From Flavobacteriales bacterium (GTDB lineage: Bacteria > Bacteroidota > Bacteroidia > Flavobacteriales_D > Crocinitomicaceae), in contig CANMFV010000006.1 of assembly GCA_947496835.1 (NCBI GenBank), positions 1-16,408 of the forward strand: a stretch of 16,408 nt of DNA. The letters run 5' to 3'. Below, piece after piece: positions 1 to 7,871 of the stretch (position 1 is the first letter of the stretch; the number at the start of each line of letters is the position of its first letter). The position numbers and the translations under genes are program-made. The notes below the pieces were generated by a model. That model searched no databases, was not told the origin of the DNA, and saw only the letters and a list, made by a program, of their open reading frames with translations.

Positions 1-849
1 ACCATCTACACCGATACCGAAAAAAATGCCATCCGCTTTTCAAACTTTAAGAAGTTAGAGGCCTCATGTGCGTTTTCTGGATTGGGTGTCAAATACGTAG
101 CTGCTGGTGAAGAAATTTACTATGCGAATGGTAAAAAGTACAAGGTCAAGGTGGGCGATTACATCATCGGTAATGAATTTACCAATTCCCTTGTTCAGAT
201 CAATAGTACTGAGGCAGTTCAAGGTTTGTGTATCGATATCTCTTCAGAAATTATTTCCGAGGTAGCTGAATTTCATGACGTCAATGGATCGGAATTAAAA
301 GAGTTTTTACTCTCAGACCAATTCTTTGTGAACCGTTACAACGTGAAGAATACAAGTTTAGGTTATTCGCTGCATGAAATCAATCAAAAGATAAAAACGG
401 GTGTTTTCTCGAATGATCTTCAGCACAATGAATTGTTTTATAGCCTAGCGGAATCCATAATCACTGACCAACGCTTTGTGTTTGAACATTTGTCAAACCT
501 AGACTTCAAAAAGAATGTGACAAATGAAGAAGTTTTCAGGGCCATTCTACAGGCTAAATTACTCATCGATGAATGCATTACAGAGAATTTATCCTTGGAA
601 AAAATGGCAGTTGAAACCGGGATTTCGAAGTATCATTTTATTCGGGTATTTAAAGCGGCATTTGGCATTTCGCCCTATCAATATCAAAAACGAAAACGTC
701 TCGAACTTGCTAAAGTAGACCTCTTGAGCGGTGAAGAAATTCTGTTTACAGCCATACGCTATGGTTTTGCAGACACCCCTTCATTTTCAAAGGCGTTCAA
801 ACAACAATTTGGTCACACACCCGGAACGATAAGAAAAAGCAATTTTTGA
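1..849 (+). CDS. AraC-family transcriptional regulator (5' end cut by window)
   Basis: This is a DNA-binding regulator with an N-terminal sensing domain and a C-terminal AraC/XylS double helix-turn-helix. The frame is open from base 1 to the TGA at 847-849, giving 282 visible codons with no convincing start, so the gene begins outside the window. A TTG at base 82 is only an internal codon. The visible N-terminal part (about codons 1-110) is beta-rich and cupin-like. The HTH region spans about codons 181-280: the first HTH contains LSLEKMAVETGISKYHFIRVF and the second contains the family signature ending in GFADTPSFSKAFKQQFGHTPG. The effector is unknown. The hydrolase fusion starts 46 bases downstream on the same strand, so it is a natural candidate target or operon partner; that link is inferred from position. 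The HTH assignment is secure; the ligand-domain call is weaker. Confidence 0.93.
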   Translation, partial: TIYTDTEKNAIRFSNFKKLEASCAFSGLGVKYVAAGEEIYYANGKKYKVKVGDYIIGNEFTNSLVQINSTEAVQGLCIDISSEIISEVAEFHDVNGSELKEFLLSDQFFVNRYNVKNTSLGYSLHEINQKIKTGVFSNDLQHNELFYSLAESIITDQRFVFEHLSNLDFKKNVTNEEVFRAILQAKLLIDECITENLSLEKMAVETGISKYHFIRVFKAAFGISPYQYQKRKRLELAKVDLLSGEEILFTAIRYGFADTPSFSKAFKQQFGHTPGTIRKSNF

Positions 850-857
850 CAACTCCA

Positions 858-895
858 CCTCTTGTAGAGGCAGTTTCTTTGACACAAAAACTGCC
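858..895 (+). promoter_or_regulatory. Two mutually exclusive hairpins abutting a start codon
   Basis: The sequence shows a perfect 8-base inverted repeat, GGCAGTTT at 869-876 and AAACTGCC at 888-895, with an 11-base loop. Its last base touches the ATG at 896. A smaller hairpin, CCTCT at 858-862 and AGAGG at 866-870, shares G869 and G870 with the larger one, so both cannot be fully formed in one RNA. There is no T-run after the larger stem, so it is unlikely to be a terminator. A role in translation initiation or as a DNA operator is inference. Confidence 0.4.
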
Positions 896-3250
896 ATGTT
901 TCGTCTGCTCTCTTTGTTTTTTATCTGCTGTATTTCTTGGAGTATTAGTGCGCAACTTCAGCGCAAGGCACTTCTTGGTGCTCGAATTGAATACGTTACA
1001 GAAAATGGTAATTCAGGTTGTAAGGTCGTTCATGTTGTTCGCGGAACAAGTGTTGACTTAAAACTACAGGCAAACGACCTCATCTTGAAAATAAGTGCGC
1101 AAGGCTTTTCTTCATCAGACGAATTCATTAAACAATTTCTAAGTTACGAACCTGGCAAAGAAATTCAGCTTTCAGTGCTTCGTGGGAAAAAGAACTTAAC
1201 GCTCAAAGCAAAGGTCGTTGCTCGTCCATATGAAACCGACGACAACGCGACAGTTATTTATGATGAAGCACAATACAAAGGAGGGCAACTACGGGTCATC
1301 ATCAATAAACCCTTCAAAGAAAATAAAATGCCCGCGATGCTCTTCATTCCAGGGTATACGTGCAGTAGCATTGATGAGTTGACCAATGACCATCCCTACA
1401 AACGCATTGTGGATGCATACGTAGACGCAGGTTACGTGACGCTTCGCATCGAAAAAAGTGGTTTGGGAGATAGTAAAAACACGCCGCCTTGTGAGTCGTG
1501 TGATTTACTGGACGAGATTGAAAATTTCGAAGTGGGTCTCAAAAAATTGAAGTCACTTCCATATGTAGACACGAATCAAATCATCATCGTAGGACACTCC
1601 ATGGGCGGAATCATTGCGCCTGCCATTAGCGCCAAGCATCAGGTGGCTGGTGTAGTTGTTTATGGCACGGTTGCCAAATCTTGGTTTGAATACCAAATTG
1701 AGATGTACCGTGTACAAAATGCGCTTTCAGGCATGAATCCCATTGAAGTTGAGCAATCTGTGGTTGAGCAATACGACTTGAATTATAGGTATTTTGTCAA
1801 GAAAGAGAAATTAGAAGAATTAGCCAAAGACCCAAAAGCGGATAGCGTGTTGCGTGCTTTTTGGCAATATGACGGCAATGGTAAGATTTACTCCCGCAAT
1901 GCTGAATATTGGCGTCAAATTCAGGACTATCCTCACCTCGAAAACTGGAAAAATACGACAGCAAAGGTGTTGGTGCAATTTGGCGAATCAGACTTCCAAG
2001 CATTTTCAAGAACGGACCACCAGCAAATTGTCAATACTGTCAATTTCTTCCACCCCGGAAATGCTACTTTAATGACCTACCCTTCCACCGATCACTACTT
2101 TGCTAAATCCGGAACGATGCAAGAGGCCTACAACAAATTTGGGGAAGGGAAGATTCAACAATTATTCGATGAATACAACCCAGAAGTCGGTTTGTCGGCC
2201 GTCAAATGGAGCAATGAAATCCTAGCCATAAAGGAAAATAATCCACCTTCTGAAAAAGGATGGAAAAAACTCAAAACCGAACGCTATCCGGGCAAACAAG
2301 ATGACATTACATTTATCAATGAGAAGGAAGGTTGGTATGTCAATGGCTACGGAAGCATTTACCACACCACAGATGGCGGTGACACCTGGGAAAAACAAAT
2401 TGAAAAGAAAGGAACATTTTTCCGATGCATCGCATTTGTGGATAGTTTACACGGTTTTGCAGGAACAGTAGGCACTGATTACTTCCCAAATGTCACAGAT
2501 ACTATTCCGCTTTATGGAACCAATGATGGTGGCAAAACATGGAATCCGGTTTCATATTCCGGACCATATGTGAAAGGTTTGTGCGCGTTGGATATCGTGA
2601 GAGAGCAATACATCAATCATGGAAGTACAGATTATAAAATTCACATTTACGGAGTTGGACGCGTTGGTAGTCCGGCAAATATGCTGGTCTCTCACGATAG
2701 TGGTTTAACTTGGACATCCAATAGTATGAATAAGGAATGTAAAATGTTGTTTGACATCAAGATGTTCGATAAAAACAATGGTATTGTTTGTGCAGCCACA
2801 GATGAAAACGTTGAAAATTCCAATGCACTGATTTTGAAAACGAGTGACGGTGGAAAAACGTGGAATAAAGTATATCAATCAACTCGGCCATACGAAACAA
2901 CCTGGAAGGCATCCTTTCCAACAGAAAAAATTGGCTACGTGACCATTCAATCCTACAATCCTGATCCCAATGTGAAACAACAACGCCTTGCAAAAACTAC
3001 CGATGGAGGCTTGACTTGGCAAGAAATCAATTTGACAGAAGATGCCACTGTACGTCAATTTGGTGTCGGTTTTATCGATGAAAACCACGGCTTTGTAGGT
3101 ACCATGAACAGCGGTTACGAAACCAAAGACGGTGGTAAAACGTGGTCAACAGTGGATTTAGGCCGTGCCTGCAACAAAATAAGAATTTATAAAGACGCTA
3201 CCGGCAAAGTCTATGGCTATGCGATTGGGGTGGATGTATTTAAACTATAA
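896..3250 (+). CDS. Secreted PDZ - alpha/beta hydrolase - Asp-box beta-propeller fusion
   Basis: This is a 784-residue exported protein of three parts. Residues 1-20 are a signal peptide ending SISAQ. Residues about 21-108 resemble a PDZ domain (GARIEY, then a V-rich strand and LILKISAQG). Residues about 140-440 form a serine alpha/beta hydrolase: nucleophile Ser235 in GHSMGG, likely acid Asp366 in GESD, and likely His400 in STDHYF. A CESC pair (Cys199, Cys202) follows the GLGDS strand. The last third carries six Asp-box repeats of the form (T/S)xDxGxTW, the first at residues 491-498 and the last at 743-750, typical of BNR/YCF48-like beta-propellers. There is no T9SS sorting tail, so a periplasmic or outer-membrane-associated location is more likely. 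The substrate is unknown; esterase, acylhydrolase or peptidase activity would all fit the fold. It sits just after an AraC regulator. Confidence 0.9.
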   Translation: MFRLLSLFFICCISWSISAQLQRKALLGARIEYVTENGNSGCKVVHVVRGTSVDLKLQANDLILKISAQGFSSSDEFIKQFLSYEPGKEIQLSVLRGKKNLTLKAKVVARPYETDDNATVIYDEAQYKGGQLRVIINKPFKENKMPAMLFIPGYTCSSIDELTNDHPYKRIVDAYVDAGYVTLRIEKSGLGDSKNTPPCESCDLLDEIENFEVGLKKLKSLPYVDTNQIIIVGHSMGGIIAPAISAKHQVAGVVVYGTVAKSWFEYQIEMYRVQNALSGMNPIEVEQSVVEQYDLNYRYFVKKEKLEELAKDPKADSVLRAFWQYDGNGKIYSRNAEYWRQIQDYPHLENWKNTTAKVLVQFGESDFQAFSRTDHQQIVNTVNFFHPGNATLMTYPSTDHYFAKSGTMQEAYNKFGEGKIQQLFDEYNPEVGLSAVKWSNEILAIKENNPPSEKGWKKLKTERYPGKQDDITFINEKEGWYVNGYGSIYHTTDGGDTWEKQIEKKGTFFRCIAFVDSLHGFAGTVGTDYFPNVTDTIPLYGTNDGGKTWNPVSYSGPYVKGLCALDIVREQYINHGSTDYKIHIYGVGRVGSPANMLVSHDSGLTWTSNSMNKECKMLFDIKMFDKNNGIVCAATDENVENSNALILKTSDGGKTWNKVYQSTRPYETTWKASFPTEKIGYVTIQSYNPDPNVKQQRLAKTTDGGLTWQEINLTEDATVRQFGVGFIDENHGFVGTMNSGYETKDGGKTWSTVDLGRACNKIRIYKDATGKVYGYAIGVDVFKL

Positions 3251-3262
3251 ATCAATAACAGC

Positions 3263-3505
3263 ATGAAAACAGCGTTTAATAAATATTTATACATTGGTTT
3301 TGTCGGTTTAGGATTTTACCAAGCAATTGCGAATCATGACTATATTCAGGCCGCCTCTTCCCTCGGAATCGGTATGGCTTTTGACCCCTTCAACCACGAA
3401 CAAAAATGGAATGAGCGCCCTATTTGGCAAAAAGTAATTTTAATCGTTCATCTTGCATTAGTGGCTGCAATGTTCGGTTTTGGAATTGGACTGGATGATA
3501 AGTGA
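3263..3505 (+). CDS. Small two-helix membrane protein, unknown function
   Basis: This 80-residue protein has two hydrophobic stretches, about residues 8-24 (YLYIGFVGLGFYQAIA) and 57-76 (KVILIVHLALVAAMFGFGIG). They are separated by a polar middle containing FDPFNHEQKWNERPIWQK. It begins 12 bases after the hydrolase gene stops, so the two are probably cotranscribed. I recognise no functional family; it looks like a small conserved inner-membrane protein. The central FDPFNH.QKW segment is the best handle for a homology search. Whether it is an accessory subunit for a neighbour or merely a passenger in the operon cannot be told from the sequence. Confidence 0.8.
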   Translation: MKTAFNKYLYIGFVGLGFYQAIANHDYIQAASSLGIGMAFDPFNHEQKWNERPIWQKVILIVHLALVAAMFGFGIGLDDK

Positions 3506-3550
3506 TCAAATAAAAAATTCATCTGAGCTTTCTGAAACACCAAAAATAAA

Positions 3551-3952
3551 ATGACAAAAAACAACTCCAAAACCACCTACTACTGGTTCGGCATTTTTGC
3601 CATTTGCTTCCTCTGTTTTCAGGGAGTTTCTTACTCTATACGTCCCAATTACTCTGGGGAGAATGCGGTATTCAGCTATTTCTTAGGAATAGCGCCTAAT
3701 TTCTTTCCAGCGATTGGAATACCAGCATTGTTTGTCGTGATTATGATGCAATTAAAGACATCGAGCAACTGGTTAAACAAGAAAAGCTATATCACGGCAA
3801 ACCTCATCTCCGTTACTGGACTAATTGCTTGGGAATTCATTCAAACGTCTTCAAAGAAATTACATTTTGACTGGAATGACATCATCTGGACCATCATTGG
3901 TGCTGCTATTTTTCAGTTGATTTGGATTCTGACTCCAGAAAGGTTGAAATAA
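3551..3952 (+). CDS. Small four-helix membrane protein, VanZ-like
   Basis: This 133-residue protein has about four membrane segments, near residues 10-28, 47-66, 80-95 and 108-127. The C-terminal half reads WEFIQ, then FDWNDIIWTIIGAAIF. That resembles the E-x-x-Q ... D-x-x-D ... G layout of VanZ-family membrane proteins, although the second acidic position and the surrounding residues are only approximate. VanZ-like proteins are widespread small membrane proteins of poorly defined function, and the name does not imply glycopeptide resistance here. It lies 45 bases after the preceding small membrane protein on the same strand, so it may belong to the same transcript. The call as a real membrane protein is firm; the family call is tentative. 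Confidence 0.75.
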   Translation: MTKNNSKTTYYWFGIFAICFLCFQGVSYSIRPNYSGENAVFSYFLGIAPNFFPAIGIPALFVVIMMQLKTSSNWLNKKSYITANLISVTGLIAWEFIQTSSKKLHFDWNDIIWTIIGAAIFQLIWILTPERLK

Positions 3953-4003
3953 AAGTCGGAAACCTACTCCGGGTAATCCTCTTGAATTTTGTACTTTCAT
4001 TGA

Positions 4004-4591
4004 ATGAAGTTTTTATTCCTCCTTTCCTTCCTAGCAATAAACCTCACTGCTTTTTCCCAAGATCTATGGGAAATCAAGTTATCTACGCACATGCCTGAAA
4101 CGCGTATGGGAAAATGGACTGTTGGCGATTATACTGTTTTTGTATCCATGGACACCATTTCGGTGATGTTAAGGAAAGTGCAAGAAAGCTTGATTAATGC
4201 CATTACCTATTATGGGGATCAAGATTCGAACTTAGTGAATTATTACAAGGCTACGGAAAAACGATACGGCATTGCCGCCACTCAACTTGAAGAAGCTAAA
4301 AATGGCTTTGACTTGCAGTCCCTCATTATCTATGAAGGACGTGAGGACATCCGGCAAAACACCGGGAATTCGCGGTTTTTAAAAGATCAAATCGATCACT
4401 TTGTACAGAAGGGAAGCGCCATGGTATTCTTCAAAGGGAAACGCATCTTTACGCTTTGTCGAAGTTCTGTACACACCAATCAGGGACTTGGATCAGCTAG
4501 CGACATTCTGAATAGCGGTTATGAAATTAGAACCTTCTACGACGAGCCTGAGAATTCGTTGTTCTTTGAATATTACCATATGGGATGGTGA
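4004..4591 (+). CDS. Secreted protein of unknown function
   Basis: This is a 195-residue protein with a clear signal peptide (MKFLFLLSFLAINLTAFSQ, cleavage after about residue 19). The mature part is about 176 residues of mixed alpha/beta character. It includes an acidic helical stretch around YYKATEKRYGIAATQLEEAK and a beta-rich second half with SAMVFFKGKRIFTLC. It ends YYHMGW without a T9SS tail or lipobox cysteine, so a periplasmic location is likely. I recognise no family. It follows the VanZ-like gene by 51 bases and is convergent with the beta-helix gene; a hairpin at 4599-4627 lies between the two stops. Confidence 0.75.
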   Translation: MKFLFLLSFLAINLTAFSQDLWEIKLSTHMPETRMGKWTVGDYTVFVSMDTISVMLRKVQESLINAITYYGDQDSNLVNYYKATEKRYGIAATQLEEAKNGFDLQSLIIYEGREDIRQNTGNSRFLKDQIDHFVQKGSAMVFFKGKRIFTLCRSSVHTNQGLGSASDILNSGYEIRTFYDEPENSLFFEYYHMGW

Positions 4592-4598
4592 TGAGAGC

Positions 4599-4627
4599 GT
4601 TTCGCTGGATTGAAAATCTAGCGAGGC
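4599..4627. terminator. Hairpin between convergent genes
   Basis: TCGCTGGATT at 4602-4611 pairs with AATCTAGCGA at 4615-4624 through ten consecutive pairs including one G-U, closing a GAA triloop. Three more weak pairs extend it to 4599-4627. It sits between the stop codons of two converging genes, where a bidirectional terminator is expected. There is no T-tract on either side, so it is an imperfect intrinsic terminator; it could instead protect RNA 3' ends. Confidence 0.45.
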
Positions 4628-4639
4628 ACAGAGCGCGTA

Positions 4640-6040
4640 TTACAGCTTCACAAAACGCTTTCGAACTACTTGTTGATCAACTGCTGTCAGGACATAGAAT
4701 CCATCGCGAAGGGTTGACAAATCAAAGTGATTGGCTCCAGAGCTTTTGAAAATGATTGATTTCCCGCTTAAATCTGTTACCTGAATGTTGGTGAATTCCG
4801 TATCGCTAAGTAATGATAACTCGGTATTTACCGGGTTTTCAAAACTCACTTCAAAAGCTAATTCGTTGATTCCTGCTCCTGGACCATATTTCAGAACCGT
4901 TCCTAATAACACGGTGCAACTAGAATCGTAAATCTGGTAATTGATCAATCCTTTTGTGATGTCGTCATAACCATCAATGATCATTGCTTCGATTCCTGCA
5001 GAATCCAAATCACAAAAACAATTGCTTAACAACGAATAATTCATGTTCGTATTATTGTTCACTGCAAAATTGATGTTCCCACAAATTTCGTTGTTGTAAA
5101 TCGTAGGACTGTCCTGTACATTGGTTACATATTCGATACTTACAGCTCCCATGTTATTATTGATTTGATTGTTATGGATGTCTGCATTTACGGAAGCTTG
5201 AATGGCAAATTCATTGTATAAGAATTCATTGTTTGCGATTTCACATTTGTATGCCGATTGAATTGCCGTCGCATTATCCGTAAAAAAACAGTTTTCCACT
5301 TTGCCTTTATTCGGGTAATTAAGAGCCAAACCATTATTTAAAAATTGACAATCTGCAATATACATGGAGTCAAATATGTTTGATACGAAACTAAGTCCAA
5401 TCTGGTTATCAATAAAATCAGAGTTGGTCATTGTTAAAACCGATGCATACGCGTAGATGGAAGTCGTATTGTCCTTGAACAAACAATTATCAATTGTAAA
5501 ATTAGCCCAGCCATATACCCCTACTTCGTTGTCGATAAACTGACAATTGGATAAATTCACTGATTCACCAACGGTTACAGCTTGGAAACAGCGTTTGAAG
5601 CTACAGTTTGTATAATTGTAGTTCGACAATGGCGTTTCGTATGAAAAGGGGAAATATGCATTGGAGATTTGGAAACGATCGGCATTCAAAACGCCTCCCT
5701 GTAAACTCGTACACACAAATCCTTGCCAAGCGACATTGTTCATTGTATCGTATAGCGCATGAATTTTAATCGGAAGTGCATCTGTTCCAACGCAATTAAT
5801 GGTTCCTCTTGTTTCAATGTAGATGTTACTATTTGTAAGATTGTTGATGCGAATTTCAACTCCCGGTTCTATGTTTAAGGTTTTTCCAGGAAAAACGACT
5901 ACAGGTCCATCAACAATGTAGGGACTTCCCGCTAAACTCCAAGTAGCATTTTGATAGATTCCACCAGAAACATTTGTTTGTGCGTTAGAGAGAATTGTAC
6001 TGAAAGTGAACAGAAGGAATAAGAAGATATTTTTTGACAT
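4640..6040 (-). CDS. T9SS cargo with parallel beta-helix and type A sorting domain
   Basis: This 466-residue exported protein has a signal peptide at residues 1-21 (ends LSNAQ). The body is a right-handed parallel beta-helix. From about residue 142 to 325 there are about nine rungs of roughly 20-25 residues, each bearing a short N-C-x-F-x-(D/N)-N type turn: NCSFKRC, NCQFIDN, NCLFKDN, NSDFIDN, DCQFLNN, NCFFTDN, NNEFLYN, NNQINNN and NNEICGN. The last ~74 residues are a T9SS type A sorting domain (FENPVNTELSLLS, VTDLSGK, LRDGFYVLTA, RKRFVKL). That predicts passage across the outer membrane by type IX secretion and then cleavage of the tail. No pectate-lyase or other catalytic signature was seen, so a structural or adhesive role is as likely as enzymatic. 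It is divergent from the next gene, 55 bases away. Confidence 0.88.
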   Translation of the reverse strand: MSKNIFLFLLFTFSTILSNAQTNVSGGIYQNATWSLAGSPYIVDGPVVVFPGKTLNIEPGVEIRINNLTNSNIYIETRGTINCVGTDALPIKIHALYDTMNNVAWQGFVCTSLQGGVLNADRFQISNAYFPFSYETPLSNYNYTNCSFKRCFQAVTVGESVNLSNCQFIDNEVGVYGWANFTIDNCLFKDNTTSIYAYASVLTMTNSDFIDNQIGLSFVSNIFDSMYIADCQFLNNGLALNYPNKGKVENCFFTDNATAIQSAYKCEIANNEFLYNEFAIQASVNADIHNNQINNNMGAVSIEYVTNVQDSPTIYNNEICGNINFAVNNNTNMNYSLLSNCFCDLDSAGIEAMIIDGYDDITKGLINYQIYDSSCTVLLGTVLKYGPGAGINELAFEVSFENPVNTELSLLSDTEFTNIQVTDLSGKSIIFKSSGANHFDLSTLRDGFYVLTAVDQQVVRKRFVKL

Positions 6041-6060
6041 AAAATGCTTTTTTAATGAAA

Positions 6061-6068
6061 CAAAAATA
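6061..6068 (-). promoter_or_regulatory. Candidate Bacteroidota -7 promoter element
   Basis: Read on the - strand this is TATTTTTG, matching the TAnnTTTG -7 consensus of Bacteroidota housekeeping promoters, 20 bases before the ATG at 6040. No convincing -33 TTG was found at the expected distance, and the region is AT-rich, so the match could be chance. Confidence 0.35.
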
Positions 6069-6095
6069 TGCGCTGTTTGTTTTGAAAACTAGAAA

Positions 6096-7757
6096 ATGAA
6101 ACTGTCTTTTTTAATGGTAATGAAAAACCTATTACTTACTGCGTTTACGTTCTTTCTGTCTCTCCAATTTTTGAATACCGTAAATGCGCAGTCAACCTTC
6201 ACTCCAAATTGTGATCCAACTGGAAATTGGATTTTATTTGCCAACTATGATGGTGGTAACCTGAACATTGTTGTGGATCAGAACATTCCCAACTTAAAAA
6301 TTGGCATTTGTACCTATGAGCCTGTGAATGTCACATTCAGTGGTCCGTTTGTCAACACCGTTACAGAAGTTCTTTACGCCGGATTCAACTCGCCACAAAA
6401 CAATAATACCTGTGCATTTCCCATCACAACATCGAGTTTTACCGGAATTAATCCTTCGATACTCACTGTAAATGTCGCACCACCAGTAACGATTATTAGT
6501 CCACCGAATCCAAATTATTTTAATATTCCGAACGGATGGAACAATGGGATTATCTGTCTTTACAGTTGCAATGTGAATGCCAATCAAGGTGGATGTAATA
6601 CCGTTGATCAAGTCTTAGCATATTTTCAATCACAATTTGGGGGTGTTCTCCGAGGACTCAACGTTCAATACAATTGTTGGGATAGCGCTACGCCGTTTAC
6701 GATTAGTTCACAAGCTGGAAATTGTTGTGGTGCATGCGTTCCTGACAATGTGACGATCAATCAAACAGTTTGCAGCGATCAATTCCCCTATCAGTGGAAT
6801 GGTTTAACCTTGAATGGACCCGGTAGTCCAAGTGTGACCTTAACCAATAGCGGTGGTTGTGATTCCTTGGTGACCTTAAACTTAGCGGTTAGTCCAAATA
6901 GTTCCGGAACCGATGTTCAAAGTGCTTGTGAAAGCTTCACGTGGATTGATGGAATTACTTACACCTCTTCTACAAATACACCGCAATACACGATTGTCGG
7001 TGGGAATGCGAATGGCTGTGATAGTGTTGTGAATTTGGATTTAACCATCTTTCAGCAATCCTCTAGTATAATGAATGTGGAGTCGTGTGGGGCATATTTA
7101 GCTGAGAATGGACAATTATATTCAGAAAGTACTACGTTTTCTTATGTCCTCTCAAATTCCAATGGATGCGATAGTACAGTTACGGTTAATTTAACTGTCA
7201 CTCCAAAGCCAATTGCTTCCTTTACAAGTTCACCTGAATTGCTCGAATTCGGATTGACAGAAATTCAACTGATTGACCAATCAACAGGACAAATCGATAC
7301 GTGGGATTGGGTCTTTACAGCTGAAAATGGAACGGTTCAAACTAGTAACCTACAAAATCCAATTTTCAATCTTTCCAATAGCGCTATAGGTAGCATAACG
7401 TTCCAATTAACGGTGAGTGATGGACAAGGATGCTCCGATGATGTGATAAGCGTGCTTAACATTATTGAAGATGCAGCCATTTATATTCCAAATACATTTA
7501 GTCCAGATGGCGATGCGTTTAACAATACGTTTCATGTTTTTGGGAAAAACATTTCACCAGAACGTTTTGAGTTATGCATTTTTAACCGTTGGGGAGAACA
7601 AATCTTTACCAGTAAAGACCCAAGTATTGGGTGGGATGGGTCGGTTAACAATAATGGATCCGCACCAATCGGGGTATATACATACAAACTGACGTATCGT
7701 TTTGTGAATCGGGATGAAAGCGAAATCATTAATGGACATGTTCAATTGTTGCGTTAA
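6096..7757 (+). CDS. T9SS type B cargo with Cys-paired repeats and PKD domain
   Basis: This is a large surface or secreted protein of 553 residues from the first ATG; the ATGs at 6114 or 6120 give a more typical signal peptide, and 6120 is the most natural start. The signal peptide ends NTVNAQ near residue 32. Residues about 33-220 are an unrecognised domain (NWILFANYDGGNLNIVVDQ, IPNLKIGICTYE). Three ~52-residue repeats follow, each opening with a Cys (226, 278, 331) and closing with a GCDS motif Cys (255, 308, 358). A PKD-like domain runs about 370-457 (TWDWVF, ITFQLTVSDGQGC). Residues about 462-553 are a type B T9SS sorting domain of the gliding-motility kind: IYIPNTFSPDGDAFNNTF, FNRWGEQIF, WDG, PIGVYTYKL, GHVQLLR. 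The role is unknown; adhesion or surface attachment is the usual guess for this architecture. Confidence 0.88.
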   Translation: MKLSFLMVMKNLLLTAFTFFLSLQFLNTVNAQSTFTPNCDPTGNWILFANYDGGNLNIVVDQNIPNLKIGICTYEPVNVTFSGPFVNTVTEVLYAGFNSPQNNNTCAFPITTSSFTGINPSILTVNVAPPVTIISPPNPNYFNIPNGWNNGIICLYSCNVNANQGGCNTVDQVLAYFQSQFGGVLRGLNVQYNCWDSATPFTISSQAGNCCGACVPDNVTINQTVCSDQFPYQWNGLTLNGPGSPSVTLTNSGGCDSLVTLNLAVSPNSSGTDVQSACESFTWIDGITYTSSTNTPQYTIVGGNANGCDSVVNLDLTIFQQSSSIMNVESCGAYLAENGQLYSESTTFSYVLSNSNGCDSTVTVNLTVTPKPIASFTSSPELLEFGLTEIQLIDQSTGQIDTWDWVFTAENGTVQTSNLQNPIFNLSNSAIGSITFQLTVSDGQGCSDDVISVLNIIEDAAIYIPNTFSPDGDAFNNTFHVFGKNISPERFELCIFNRWGEQIFTSKDPSIGWDGSVNNNGSAPIGVYTYKLTYRFVNRDESEIINGHVQLLR

Positions 7758-7871
7758 GGGTGAATCTAGGCAGAATTTCTAATCCTGCATTGCGGTTTTA
7801 TGGATAGATAGTCTTATTTATGAAAAGTGATTTAAGAATGTAACTAAACATGACTGAATCGTTTCTTGCTT

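Noticed and set aside
82..849. TTG at 82 as the start of the AraC regulator
   Set aside because: The frame is open back to base 1 with plausible coding sequence, so the gene is cut by the window edge.
2340..3160. Sialidase call from Asp-boxes
   Set aside because: Asp-boxes occur in many propellers; no FRIP motif or arginine triad was seen.
3551..3952. Antibiotic resistance (VanZ)
   Set aside because: The similarity is weak, and VanZ-like proteins are common without any van cluster; none is present.
3981..4003. Promoter box TTTGTACTTTCATTG before the secreted protein gene
   Set aside because: It differs from TAnnTTTG and has no -33 element at the right distance.
6294..6611. 105-residue frame on the - strand
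   Set aside because: It is antisense within the type B cargo, low in complexity for a protein, with no signal, motif or promoter.
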